Source: Chitinispirillaceae bacterium
GTDB taxonomy: Bacteria; Fibrobacterota; Chitinivibrionia; Chitinivibrionales; Chitinispirillaceae
Direction of reading: 5' to 3'
Length of the DNA: 6,789 bases
Assembly (NCBI GenBank): GCA_016926315.1
Contig: JAFGOU010000010.1
Location: forward strand, 1-6,789
Below, piece after piece: positions 1-6,220 of the stretch (position 1 is the stretch's first letter; each line of letters starts with the position of its first letter). The translations under genes were made by a program, and so were the position numbers. The notes under the pieces are model-generated. The model had not been told where the DNA came from, did no database searches, and worked only from the letters and a program-made list of their open reading frames with translations.

Positions 1-78
1 GTTTTTACCCGGACCGGCAACCGTTTTTAATTGTCGCGGCGTGATGTTACCGGGAACGGATACGGTAAAAAAACGTCG

Positions 79-108
79 TTGCCCGGTTTCATCCGGTATG
101 AATAATAT
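79..108 (+). promoter_or_regulatory. Weak sigma70-like promoter candidate
   Basis: TTGCCC (79-84) and TAATAT (103-108) are separated by 18 bp and resemble -35 and -10 boxes, with about four of six matches each. A transcript starting near 115 would end at the terminator at 166-192, giving an RNA of roughly 75-80 nt made of two stem-loops. The match is weak and the AT-rich segment is also a tandem repeat, so this is only a candidate. Confidence 0.2.
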
Positions 109-114
109 GAATAA
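97..114. repeat. Perfect 9-bp tandem repeat (2 copies)
   Basis: TATGAATAA occurs twice with no spacer, at 97-105 and 106-114. It is an AT-rich island in an otherwise GC-rich region and overlaps the candidate -10 element. The repeat is certain from the sequence; its role is unknown. Confidence 0.85.
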
Positions 115-165
115 AAACCGCCATGCGATTGGAGCCGGGTGAGGTGTTCGTTATTTCCCCGGCAG

Positions 166-192
166 GGACGCGGTCATCGCGTCCTTTTTTTT
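166..192 (+). terminator. Strong intrinsic (rho-independent) terminator
   Basis: GGACGCG (166-172) pairs perfectly with CGCGTCC (178-184) around a 5-nt loop, followed at once by eight T residues (185-192). This is a textbook intrinsic terminator on the + strand. It must end a transcript that starts to the left, either a gene beyond the window edge or a small RNA encoded in 1-165. It insulates the cellulase gene from upstream transcription, so the cellulase needs its own promoter between about 195 and 390. Confidence 0.85.
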
Positions 193-221
193 AAAAAAAA
201 TTTGTCCGGCTGAACCGGGAC
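193..221 (-). terminator. Possible opposite-strand terminator sharing the T8A8 tract
   Basis: GTCCGG (204-209) and CCGGGAC (215-221) form a hairpin with one bulged G and a 5-nt loop. On the - strand this hairpin is followed by three A residues and then eight T residues (complement of 193-200). With the + strand terminator it makes a back-to-back bidirectional arrangement around T8A8 (185-200). No - strand gene that would need it is visible in the window, so it may act only on antisense transcription or be fortuitous. Confidence 0.35.
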
Positions 222-250
222 ATGCATTCATCCACTAATTTTTAGAACGC

Positions 251-270
251 AACGTAACGAGGCATACGTT
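251..270. promoter_or_regulatory. Inverted repeat, candidate operator upstream of the cellulase
   Basis: AACGTA (251-256) and TACGTT (265-270) form a perfect 6+6 inverted repeat with an 8-bp spacer, about 140 bp upstream of the cellulase start. The left arm lies in three consecutive AACGN pentamers (246-260). The 20-bp dyad has the geometry of a binding site for a dimeric regulator. No regulator gene is in the window, so the assignment is inferred from symmetry alone. Confidence 0.3.
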
Positions 271-296
271 AACCGGTCAGACAGGGAGAGGGTATT

Positions 297-326
297 TTGC
301 CGTTTTGTATACATCATCTCTATGAG
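297..326 (+). promoter_or_regulatory. Candidate promoter for the cellulase gene
   Basis: TTGCCG (297-302) and TATGAG (321-326), 18 bp apart, are the best sigma70-like pair I can find between the terminator and the cellulase start. The -10 match is poor (four of six). The perfect palindrome TGTATACA (306-313) lies in the spacer, where a repressor could act. A promoter must exist in this interval because of the terminator upstream; its exact place is uncertain. Confidence 0.22.
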
Positions 327-335
327 GGGGAGATG
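315..335 (+). other. Leader hairpin upstream of the cellulase
   Basis: CATCTC (315-320) pairs with GAGATG (330-335) around a 9-nt purine-rich loop. If transcription starts before 315 this forms a small stem-loop in the 5' leader, about 57 nt before the start codon. No T tract follows, so it is not a terminator. It matches no riboswitch class that I know. Confidence 0.3.
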
Positions 336-382
336 TCGCAAAAGGTGCCAATGTAAGGGGGAGCGCACGCAACCACATCATT

Positions 383-387
383 GGAGG
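383..387 (+). promoter_or_regulatory. Ribosome binding site of the cellulase gene
   Basis: GGAGG at 383-387 lies 4 nt before the ATG at 392. It supports this start, which is also directly followed by a typical signal peptide. Confidence 0.8.
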
Positions 388-391
388 CAAA

Positions 392-2728
392 ATGAAAAAG
401 CGGGTGTTGTTCGGGTTCGCCGTGGCGGTGGCGGTAACGGTCTCGTTTGCGCAGACGCATGATTACGGCAGTGCGCTGGATGCCGCCATCAAGTTTTACG
501 ATGCCAACCGGTGCGGTCCCAACGCCGGGACCGGGAACCAGTTTTCGTGGCGGGGAGCGTGCCATACCGACGACAAAGACGGCTCGATCGACCTGACCGG
601 CGGCTATCATGACGCGGGCGACCATGTAAAATTCGGGCTGCCGCAGTGCTGGAGCGCCGCGACCCTGGCATGGGCCATGTACGAATTCCCCGATGTCTTT
701 GCCCCGAGAAAAGCCGCCTATTTCCGCATGCTCAAGTGGTTCACCGATTATTTCCTCAAATGCCATCCAAGCGCCAATGTTTTTTATTACGGGGTGGGCG
801 ACGGTAACGCCGACCACGGCTACTGGGGTACTCCCGAGGCGCAGACCGGCGCGCGGCCGGTACGCAAGGCCCCGCCGGGCTCGGACGTTTGCGCGTTGGC
901 CTCATCGGCATTGTCGCTCATGTACCTGATCTATAAAAGCGAAGACGCCGCGTACGCTGAGCGGTGCCTGACCGCGGCCAAATCCCTCTATGCGATCGCG
1001 CTTGCCAACTACCGTACCAAGGAGACGGGCCGGTCGACGGACGGTGCCGGGGGGAATTTCTACAAGACCTCGTCCCACTATGACGACATGTGCTGGGGAG
1101 GCATCTGGCTCTATACCGCGACCGGAACGTCCACGTATCTGGATTCGATTTACGCCTGGACCCTGGTCCCGAACGATCCGGGCGACAACCACTACCAGAA
1201 GCGCTGGTCGCCGGCGTGGGACGACAATATTCTTTTCGTGCTGCTCAAAATGGCCGAGATCACGGGTGACGAGCGGTACTACCAGGGGCTGGTGTGGAAC
1301 CTCGAGTGGTGCAGGGACGTGTGCAACAAGTCGCCGTACGGGATACCGGTGATCGACGTATGGGGCGTGTTGCGGTACGCTTCGGCCGAAGCCGGGCTCG
1401 GGTTCCTTGCGTACAAACTGCTCGGCTATAACGGCTTCAATACGCTGGGGGGCAAAATCATCGATTATTGCCTGGGCACCAACCCCGAGACCCGTTCCTA
1501 TCTGACGGGCTGGGGCCGCAACCCTCCGATCCATCCGCACCACCGGGCGAACGAGCCGGTAAAGGGCGGCGCCGTCAAGGGCGTTGTGGGGGCCCTGGTC
1601 GGCGGGCCGACGGACGACGTGTATAACGACAATATCGACAATTTCCAGGAGACCGAAGTGGCGCTCGATTACAACGCGTCGTTCATCCTGGGTCTGGCCG
1701 GACAGATCTGGCTCAAGGGCGGCGGCAAGCCCAAGAACCGCGCGCCGTCGGTCAAGATCGCGTCGCCGCTCGACGGCGTTGAAGTGCCCCAGGGAGCGAC
1801 CATCACCATCAAGGTGGTGGCGACCGACGCCGACGGCAAGGTGACGAAGATCGAGCTGTTCAAGGGCGAGCAATCAGTCGCGTCCGGGACAACGTCGCCG
1901 TTGACCTACCAGTGGCAGAACGCCCCGCTCGGGGACGCCACGTTCAAGGCGAACGCGGTGGACGACTCGGGGAACGTCTCGAAGTTTACGACCGTCACCA
2001 TCCACGTGGCGCCGCCGTGCATCCCGGGCCAGATGATGAGCCGCACCGGATGGGTGGCGAGCGCGTCCCATACCGGGCAGAACGCGGAGGACGCGATCGG
2101 CCACGCGCTTGACGGAAACGCATCGACGCGATGGGGGTCCGGCACGGCGCAGACCAACGGCATGTGGTTCCAGCTCGACATGGGGTATCCGCGCGACTTT
2201 GACCAGATCGTGCTCGACGCGACCGCCTCGGGCAACGATTTCCCCAGGAAATACACGGTATACGCCACCAACGATACGGCCAGCCTGGGAAGCCCGATCG
2301 CCACCGGCACCGGGGCCGCGGTGACCACCATCACGCCCGCCTCGGTGGCGAGGGGCCAGTATCTCCGCATCGTGAACGGCGAAGCCAACGGCCAGTGGTG
2401 GTCGATCCATGAGATCAACGTCCGGTGCGCCGCCTCCTCGAAAACGGCGTTCACGCCGGTCAAGCAGGACAAGGCGCTGTTCTGGATCGACGCGACCGCC
2501 CTGAACAACACCGTACGCGTCGACTTCAGCGTGCCTGAGCCGGCTCGGGTGACGGTTGAAGCGTACTCGCTGAGCGGCACGCGTTCCGTTGTCCTGGTCG
2601 ATGGATTTCGCAATGCCGGGCACCATGTCGTTTCGTGCGATGCGGAACGGTTCAGCTCGAAAATGGTCATTCTCAAAATCAGCTGCAAGGGATCGTCAAA
2701 GCTGAAGCGGGTTATTCTGGCGAACTGA
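392..2728 (+). CDS. Secreted GH9 cellulase (endoglucanase family 9) with Ig-like, discoidin and C-terminal sorting-like domains
   Basis: A 778-residue secreted enzyme predicted to hydrolyse beta-1,4-glucosidic bonds in cellulose or related glucans by the inverting GH9 mechanism. Residues 1-20 are a type I signal peptide with likely cleavage after S-F-A; there is no lipobox. The catalytic domain spans about 24-441. The DAGD motif (D74-D77) supplies the base. The H-x-R signature ends at H383-H384-R385. The second GH9 signature, Y411-x-D413 to N428-A429, is complete and contains the catalytic acid E422. There is no N-terminal Ig-like domain and no CBM3c. An Ig-like domain of the Big_7 type follows (about 452-539), then a discoidin/F5-8 type C module (about 543-679), whose terminal C543 and C679 could form the usual disulphide. 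Residues 685-778 resemble a type IX secretion sorting domain (Y725-S-L-S-G-T), though the usual G-x-Y is absent. No truncation or frameshift is seen. The family is certain; exact substrate and CBM specificity are not readable. Confidence 0.96.
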   Translation: MKKRVLFGFAVAVAVTVSFAQTHDYGSALDAAIKFYDANRCGPNAGTGNQFSWRGACHTDDKDGSIDLTGGYHDAGDHVKFGLPQCWSAATLAWAMYEFPDVFAPRKAAYFRMLKWFTDYFLKCHPSANVFYYGVGDGNADHGYWGTPEAQTGARPVRKAPPGSDVCALASSALSLMYLIYKSEDAAYAERCLTAAKSLYAIALANYRTKETGRSTDGAGGNFYKTSSHYDDMCWGGIWLYTATGTSTYLDSIYAWTLVPNDPGDNHYQKRWSPAWDDNILFVLLKMAEITGDERYYQGLVWNLEWCRDVCNKSPYGIPVIDVWGVLRYASAEAGLGFLAYKLLGYNGFNTLGGKIIDYCLGTNPETRSYLTGWGRNPPIHPHHRANEPVKGGAVKGVVGALVGGPTDDVYNDNIDNFQETEVALDYNASFILGLAGQIWLKGGGKPKNRAPSVKIASPLDGVEVPQGATITIKVVATDADGKVTKIELFKGEQSVASGTTSPLTYQWQNAPLGDATFKANAVDDSGNVSKFTTVTIHVAPPCIPGQMMSRTGWVASASHTGQNAEDAIGHALDGNASTRWGSGTAQTNGMWFQLDMGYPRDFDQIVLDATASGNDFPRKYTVYATNDTASLGSPIATGTGAAVTTITPASVARGQYLRIVNGEANGQWWSIHEINVRCAASSKTAFTPVKQDKALFWIDATALNNTVRVDFSVPEPARVTVEAYSLSGTRSVVLVDGFRNAGHHVVSCDAERFSSKMVILKISCKGSSKLKRVILAN

Positions 2729-2901
2729 TCGTCCTTGCCGCGAAAAGGGTGGGGAAGGTCGCTTGGGTGTAACGCGCGCTCCTGTCACTCTGCGATTGTC
2801 GGCTGTTGATTGCCGGCCTGCGACAGTCCCTGTTCCTGGCGCTGTTGCGGGCGGGCCTGCGAAAACAAACTAACAAAAAGCCCGGTAGGTTGAGGGAGAG
2901 T
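2729..2901 (+). other. Intergenic region between cellulase and susC-like gene
   Basis: This 173-bp gap contains no gene and no hairpin followed by a T tract, so no intrinsic terminator separates the cellulase from the transporter genes. An 8-bp stem with one G-T pair (2794-2801 with 2821-2828, 19-nt loop) is the best structure visible. I find no convincing -35/-10 pair. Co-transcription with the cellulase is therefore possible, though a promoter of unknown type cannot be excluded. Confidence 0.5.
2892..2900 (+). promoter_or_regulatory. Ribosome binding site of the susC-like gene
   Basis: The purine run GAGGGAGAG serves two close in-frame ATG codons, at 2902 and 2908. GAGG is 6 nt from the first and GGAG is 9 nt from the second, so both are usable. 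The site rules against the in-frame TTG at 2806 as the start. Confidence 0.65.
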
Positions 2902-5900
2902 ATGCCTATGAAAAGGTCCATGATGGGAATATGCGCCCTGGCTGCGGCGGGGATCCTGTTTGCGGGAGCGCGCGCGCAGGAGCCTTCCGGCGTCCGGACG
3001 GCGGGGGATACGATACCGGAAAAAGTTGTGGCGCCAGTGAGCGCGGATGCGCGGACCGATTCCGTGACAGGACAACTGCCGGTGTCCGGGGGCCCGGCCG
3101 CAACAGTGAAGCCGGCCGCGGGCAGCGACACGGTTACGGCCATGAAACCGGTTGTCGCGAGAGACACGGCCGCGGCACAAAAGCCGTCGGTCAAGAGAGA
3201 CACGGCGGCCAAAGAGGCGGACTCGATTGCCGGGGCAGGGGCGGCGGCGACAATGGAGCCGGTTTTGCCGGCCGACGCTGTTCCGGAAAAGGAGCCGGTG
3301 GTGCAGGCCGACACGGTGGCGGCCGAAAGGCCGGTTGTGGAGAAGCCGGTCCTGCCGGCCTCTGTTACGGCCCGGGCCGCGGCGGGACCGGACACGGTAT
3401 CGGCGCGGGAAGCGGATGAACAGAAGGTCCTGGAGCTGGAGAAGGAGGTCGTGGTAGGGTACGGCACCATGAAAAAGGAGGACCTGACCGGGTCCGTGGT
3501 GTCGGTGAAATCCGACGAGCTGGCGCGGGACGCGGCGTTCAGCGTTCGCAAGGCCCTGCAGGGCAGGGCCGCGGGCGTGAGCATCACCCAGAACAGCGGC
3601 GCGCCGGGCAAGGCCATGACCGTGCGCATCAGGGGCGTGGGCACCATCAACAACAGCGATCCCCTGTATGTCGTGGACGGAGCGCCGGTCAGCGGCATCG
3701 ATTTTCTCAATCCCAACGACATCGAGTCGATCTCGATCCTCAAGGACGCGTCCGCGACCGCGATTTACGGTTCGCGGGGCGCGAACGGCGTGGTCATGGT
3801 GACCACCAAAAAAGCAAAGGAAGGGATCAACCGGGTCACGTACGACATGTACGTCGGCACGCAGCAGCCGTGGAAAAAGCCGTCGCTCTGCAACGCCGAA
3901 CAGTGGGCGATCCTCAACAACGAGGCGCGAAGGGCCGCCAACCTGCCCGTGTATCCGGAACTGGACGATCCGTCCAGCCTTGGCGAGGGCACCAACTGGT
4001 TCGACGAAGTCATCAGGGACAACGCCCTGATCCAGCAGCAGACCGTTTCGGTCACCAGGGGCACGGACAAGCTCAAATATTACATGAGCGCCGGGTATTT
4101 TGACCAGGAGGGCATTGTCAGGGGATCGGGGCTCGAGAAGCTGATGTTCCGGTTCAACACCGAGAACAAGATCGCGGACTGGATCTCGGTCGGGAACAAT
4201 TTCGGTCTTGCCCGTTTCACCACGGACCATGCCGACGAATCCGACGAATGGAACAGCGTCCTGGTCAATGCGCTCGCCATTGACCCGGTCTCCACGCCGC
4301 GGGACGATACCGGCAAACTCGCCCCGTCCGCCTATAATAATATGAAGAACCCGGTGGGCATCGTCGAAAACACCAACATCACCGCGAAAAAAATAGCGTT
4401 TTCCGGCACGCTCTATTCGGCGGTCAGCATCTTCGACGTGCTCAAGCTCAGGTCGACGTTCGGCATTGACATGGGATTCAACGACAGCGCCAATTTTTAC
4501 CCGAAATATTATATCAGCGCCAGCGACAGGAACGACAATGCCGTGGTAACGCGCAAGGCCACCACCGACAACGCCTGGGTCTTTGAAAACACGGTGACGT
4601 TCGAGCGGACCTTTGCCGACGACCACTCGGTGAAGCTGCTCGCCGGCGGGACCGCACAGGAGCGGGGCTGGGACAGCGTTTTCGCGCAGAACCAGACCAC
4701 GCCGAGCAATGATTCCGCGCTGCGGGTGCTTGACGCGACGATCGGCCTCAGTCCCCGGGTCCGGGGGTTGCTGGGCGGCAACTCCCTGGCGTCGGGTTTC
4801 AGCAGGCTGGAATACGATTACGGCAATAAATACCTCCTGACCTTCACGTTCAGGACCGACGGCTCTTCGCGGTTCGCGCCGGACAAACGGTGGGGCAATT
4901 TCCCGTCGGCGGCCGGTGCATGGAAGGTGACGCAGGAGCCGTTCATGGCGAACGTGCCGTTCGTCGAGGGGCTCAAGCTCAGGGCGGGGTGGGGCATCAC
5001 CGGCAACCAGGAGATCGGGGATTACCTCTACACCACGACCACGTCGAGCAAGCAGGATTATCCGATCGGCGGGACCATCAATCCGGGCACGACCTTCCTG
5101 AGCTCCGGGAACGACCAGATCCACTGGGAGCAGCAGGAGGCGACGAACGCGGGCCTTGACCTGACCGCGTTCGACGGAAGGATAGAGTTCCTGGCCGACG
5201 TTTTTCTCAAGAAGACCACGGGCATGCTGGTGCAGCCCACCATTCCGGCAATGGCCGGTCTCAAGACGTCGCCCATGGTGAACGGCGGTTCGATTGAGAA
5301 CCGGGGAGTGGAGCTGGTGCTCAATTACCGGGAATCGATCGGCGGTTTTCTCTCGAACCTCGGCATCAACTTCTCGACCTATGCCAACGAGGTCCTGAGC
5401 CTCGGGGAGAACGACGAACCCATAGCGGACGCGGATTTCCTGCATTCGGGCCTGGTGACGCGCACGGAAGTGGGCCATCCGATCGGCTGTTTTTACGGGT
5501 ACAAGACCGACGGCTTGTTCCAGTCCTGGGACGAGGTCAACGCATTCACCTATGTCGACAAGGACGGCGCGACCCAGCTGGTGCAGCCGAACGCCGCGCC
5601 CGGGGACATCCGCTACCGGGACGACGATCATGACGGCCAATGGGACAAGGGCTACATCGGAAGCCCGCACCCGGACTTCATCATGGGACTGAACGCGGAC
5701 GTTGCGTACAAGGGGTTTGATCTGAACATTACGCTGCAGGGGGTGTACGGGAACCAGGTCTTCAACGGCACGCGCTGGTATACCGAAAACGGGGCGGGCT
5801 TTTTCAATCTGGACACCCGGATGCTCGACCGGTGGACCGGCGAAGGCTCTGTCGATGATAAAAACCTGCCGCGGATGAGCGCGAACGACGCGAACAACAG

Positions 5901-6192
5901 GTTTATCTCGGACCGGTATGTCGAAGACGGCTCGTACGCGCGCGTCAAGACGCTGCAGCTGGGATACACGCTCAACGAATCGTTGAGCGGGAAGTTTCTG
6001 GTCAAGAAATGCAGGTTTTACGTGGGCGCGGAAAACCTGTTCACGCTGACGCGGTATACGGGGCTGGAACCCGAGGTCGGGCTGACCGAGGCCCGGACCG
6101 GCACGAAGAACAGCGCCCTGAGCATTGGTCTGGACCGTACCACGTACCCGCAGGCCAGAACGTATCTTGCCGGAATGAACGTGACGCTTTAA
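2902..6192 (+). CDS. SusC/RagA-family TonB-dependent outer-membrane transporter with an unusual N-terminal extension
   Basis: A 1096-residue outer-membrane beta-barrel predicted to import oligosaccharides or other SusD-captured ligands with energy from TonB. Residues 1-25 are a signal peptide (basic start, hydrophobic core, A-R-A before Q26). Residues 26-180 are low-complexity and rich in Ala, Pro, Val, Thr and Asp, with a degenerate 12-residue Asp-Thr repeat; the carboxypeptidase-regulatory-like domain typical of SusC proteins is missing. The TonB-box-like segment is E182-V-V-V-G-Y-G. The plug (about 195-304) carries the family hallmarks D253-P-L-Y-V-V-D-G and L280-K-D-A-S-A-T-A-I-Y-G-S-R-G-A-N-G. 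The barrel follows, with a calcium-loop-like D907-x-D-x-D-G segment and the usual Y-P-x-x-R-T-Y end, though the last residue is Leu rather than aromatic. The ATG at 2908 is an equally possible start. The next gene, 28 bp downstream, is its SusD partner. The ligand is inferred from the adjacent cellulase to be a beta-glucan oligosaccharide. Confidence 0.95.
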   Translation: MPMKRSMMGICALAAAGILFAGARAQEPSGVRTAGDTIPEKVVAPVSADARTDSVTGQLPVSGGPAATVKPAAGSDTVTAMKPVVARDTAAAQKPSVKRDTAAKEADSIAGAGAAATMEPVLPADAVPEKEPVVQADTVAAERPVVEKPVLPASVTARAAAGPDTVSAREADEQKVLELEKEVVVGYGTMKKEDLTGSVVSVKSDELARDAAFSVRKALQGRAAGVSITQNSGAPGKAMTVRIRGVGTINNSDPLYVVDGAPVSGIDFLNPNDIESISILKDASATAIYGSRGANGVVMVTTKKAKEGINRVTYDMYVGTQQPWKKPSLCNAEQWAILNNEARRAANLPVYPELDDPSSLGEGTNWFDEVIRDNALIQQQTVSVTRGTDKLKYYMSAGYFDQEGIVRGSGLEKLMFRFNTENKIADWISVGNNFGLARFTTDHADESDEWNSVLVNALAIDPVSTPRDDTGKLAPSAYNNMKNPVGIVENTNITAKKIAFSGTLYSAVSIFDVLKLRSTFGIDMGFNDSANFYPKYYISASDRNDNAVVTRKATTDNAWVFENTVTFERTFADDHSVKLLAGGTAQERGWDSVFAQNQTTPSNDSALRVLDATIGLSPRVRGLLGGNSLASGFSRLEYDYGNKYLLTFTFRTDGSSRFAPDKRWGNFPSAAGAWKVTQEPFMANVPFVEGLKLRAGWGITGNQEIGDYLYTTTTSSKQDYPIGGTINPGTTFLSSGNDQIHWEQQEATNAGLDLTAFDGRIEFLADVFLKKTTGMLVQPTIPAMAGLKTSPMVNGGSIENRGVELVLNYRESIGGFLSNLGINFSTYANEVLSLGENDEPIADADFLHSGLVTRTEVGHPIGCFYGYKTDGLFQSWDEVNAFTYVDKDGATQLVQPNAAPGDIRYRDDDHDGQWDKGYIGSPHPDFIMGLNADVAYKGFDLNITLQGVYGNQVFNGTRWYTENGAGFFNLDTRMLDRWTGEGSVDDKNLPRMSANDANNRFISDRYVEDGSYARVKTLQLGYTLNESLSGKFLVKKCRFYVGAENLFTLTRYTGLEPEVGLTEARTGTKNSALSIGLDRTTYPQARTYLAGMNVTL
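3127..3426 (+). repeat. Degenerate 12-residue Asp-Thr repeats in the SusC N-terminal extension
   Basis: Within the extension, residues 76-87 (DTVTAMKPVVAR), 88-99 (DTAAAQKPSVKR) and 100-111 (DTAAKEADSIAG) stand in tandem. Related units recur at 137-148 (DTVAAERPVVEK) and 164-175 (DTVSAREADEQK). The pattern is roughly D-T-[VA]-x-A-x-[KR]-P-x-V. At the DNA level the units are only partly alike (GACACGG recurs), so this is a diverged coding repeat, not a recent duplication. The composition predicts a disordered periplasmic linker. Confidence 0.6.
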
Positions 6193-6207
6193 CCGTATCA
6201 ACCTTCT

Positions 6208-6215
6208 GAGGTGAT
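6208..6215 (+). promoter_or_regulatory. Strong ribosome binding site of the susD-like gene
   Basis: GAGGTGAT matches eight consecutive positions of the complement of the conserved 16S rRNA 3' end and stands 5 nt before the ATG at 6221. It is the best Shine-Dalgarno of the three genes and fixes the start. Confidence 0.8.
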
Positions 6216-6220
6216 GAGCC

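Larger units (their letters stand above)
1..165. other. Upstream non-coding stretch, no gene recognised
   Basis: I see no convincing gene here. All three forward frames run in from the window edge and close at stops at 28-30, 42-44 and 140-142. The longest (frame 2, to 142) has an AT-mixed third codon position unlike the strongly GC3-biased genes downstream and a protein with no recognisable family, so it is probably not coding. A short C-terminal tail of an upstream gene ending at 42-44 remains possible. Several small inverted repeats are present: TTACCG/CGGTAA (47-52 with 63-68), TTCAT/ATGAA (88-92 with 98-102) and GCCGGG/CCCGGC (134-139 with 158-163). The last one sits just before the intrinsic terminator, so this stretch may be a 3' untranslated region or a small RNA. 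Confidence 0.5.

Noticed and set aside
2..142. Open + strand frame from the window edge to TGA at 140-142 as the tail of an upstream gene
   Set aside because: Third codon positions lack the GC bias of the real genes, and the translation has no recognisable pattern. Kept only as a possibility in the description of the region.
1..391. tRNA, CRISPR repeat array or insertion-sequence end in the upstream region
   Set aside because: No cloverleaf, no regularly spaced identical repeats and no transposase fragment or long terminal inverted repeat were seen.
902..1873. - strand open frame of about 323 codons over the cellulase
   Set aside because: Arg/Val-rich shadow of the GH9 reading frame, with no family features.
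2733..2761. Imperfect inverted repeat CCTTgCC/GGGGAAGG after the cellulase stop as a terminator
   Set aside because: Stem has mismatches and no T tract follows on either strand.
2794..2828. Eight-bp stem in the gap before susC as an intrinsic terminator or riboswitch
   Set aside because: The 19-nt loop and lack of a T tract rule out an intrinsic terminator, and no riboswitch consensus is recognisable.
2806..2901. In-frame upstream extension of the susC-like gene from a TTG codon
   Set aside because: It would place 32 Arg/Lys-rich residues before a perfectly normal signal peptide and has no good ribosome binding site; the ATG at 2902 (or 2908) has one.
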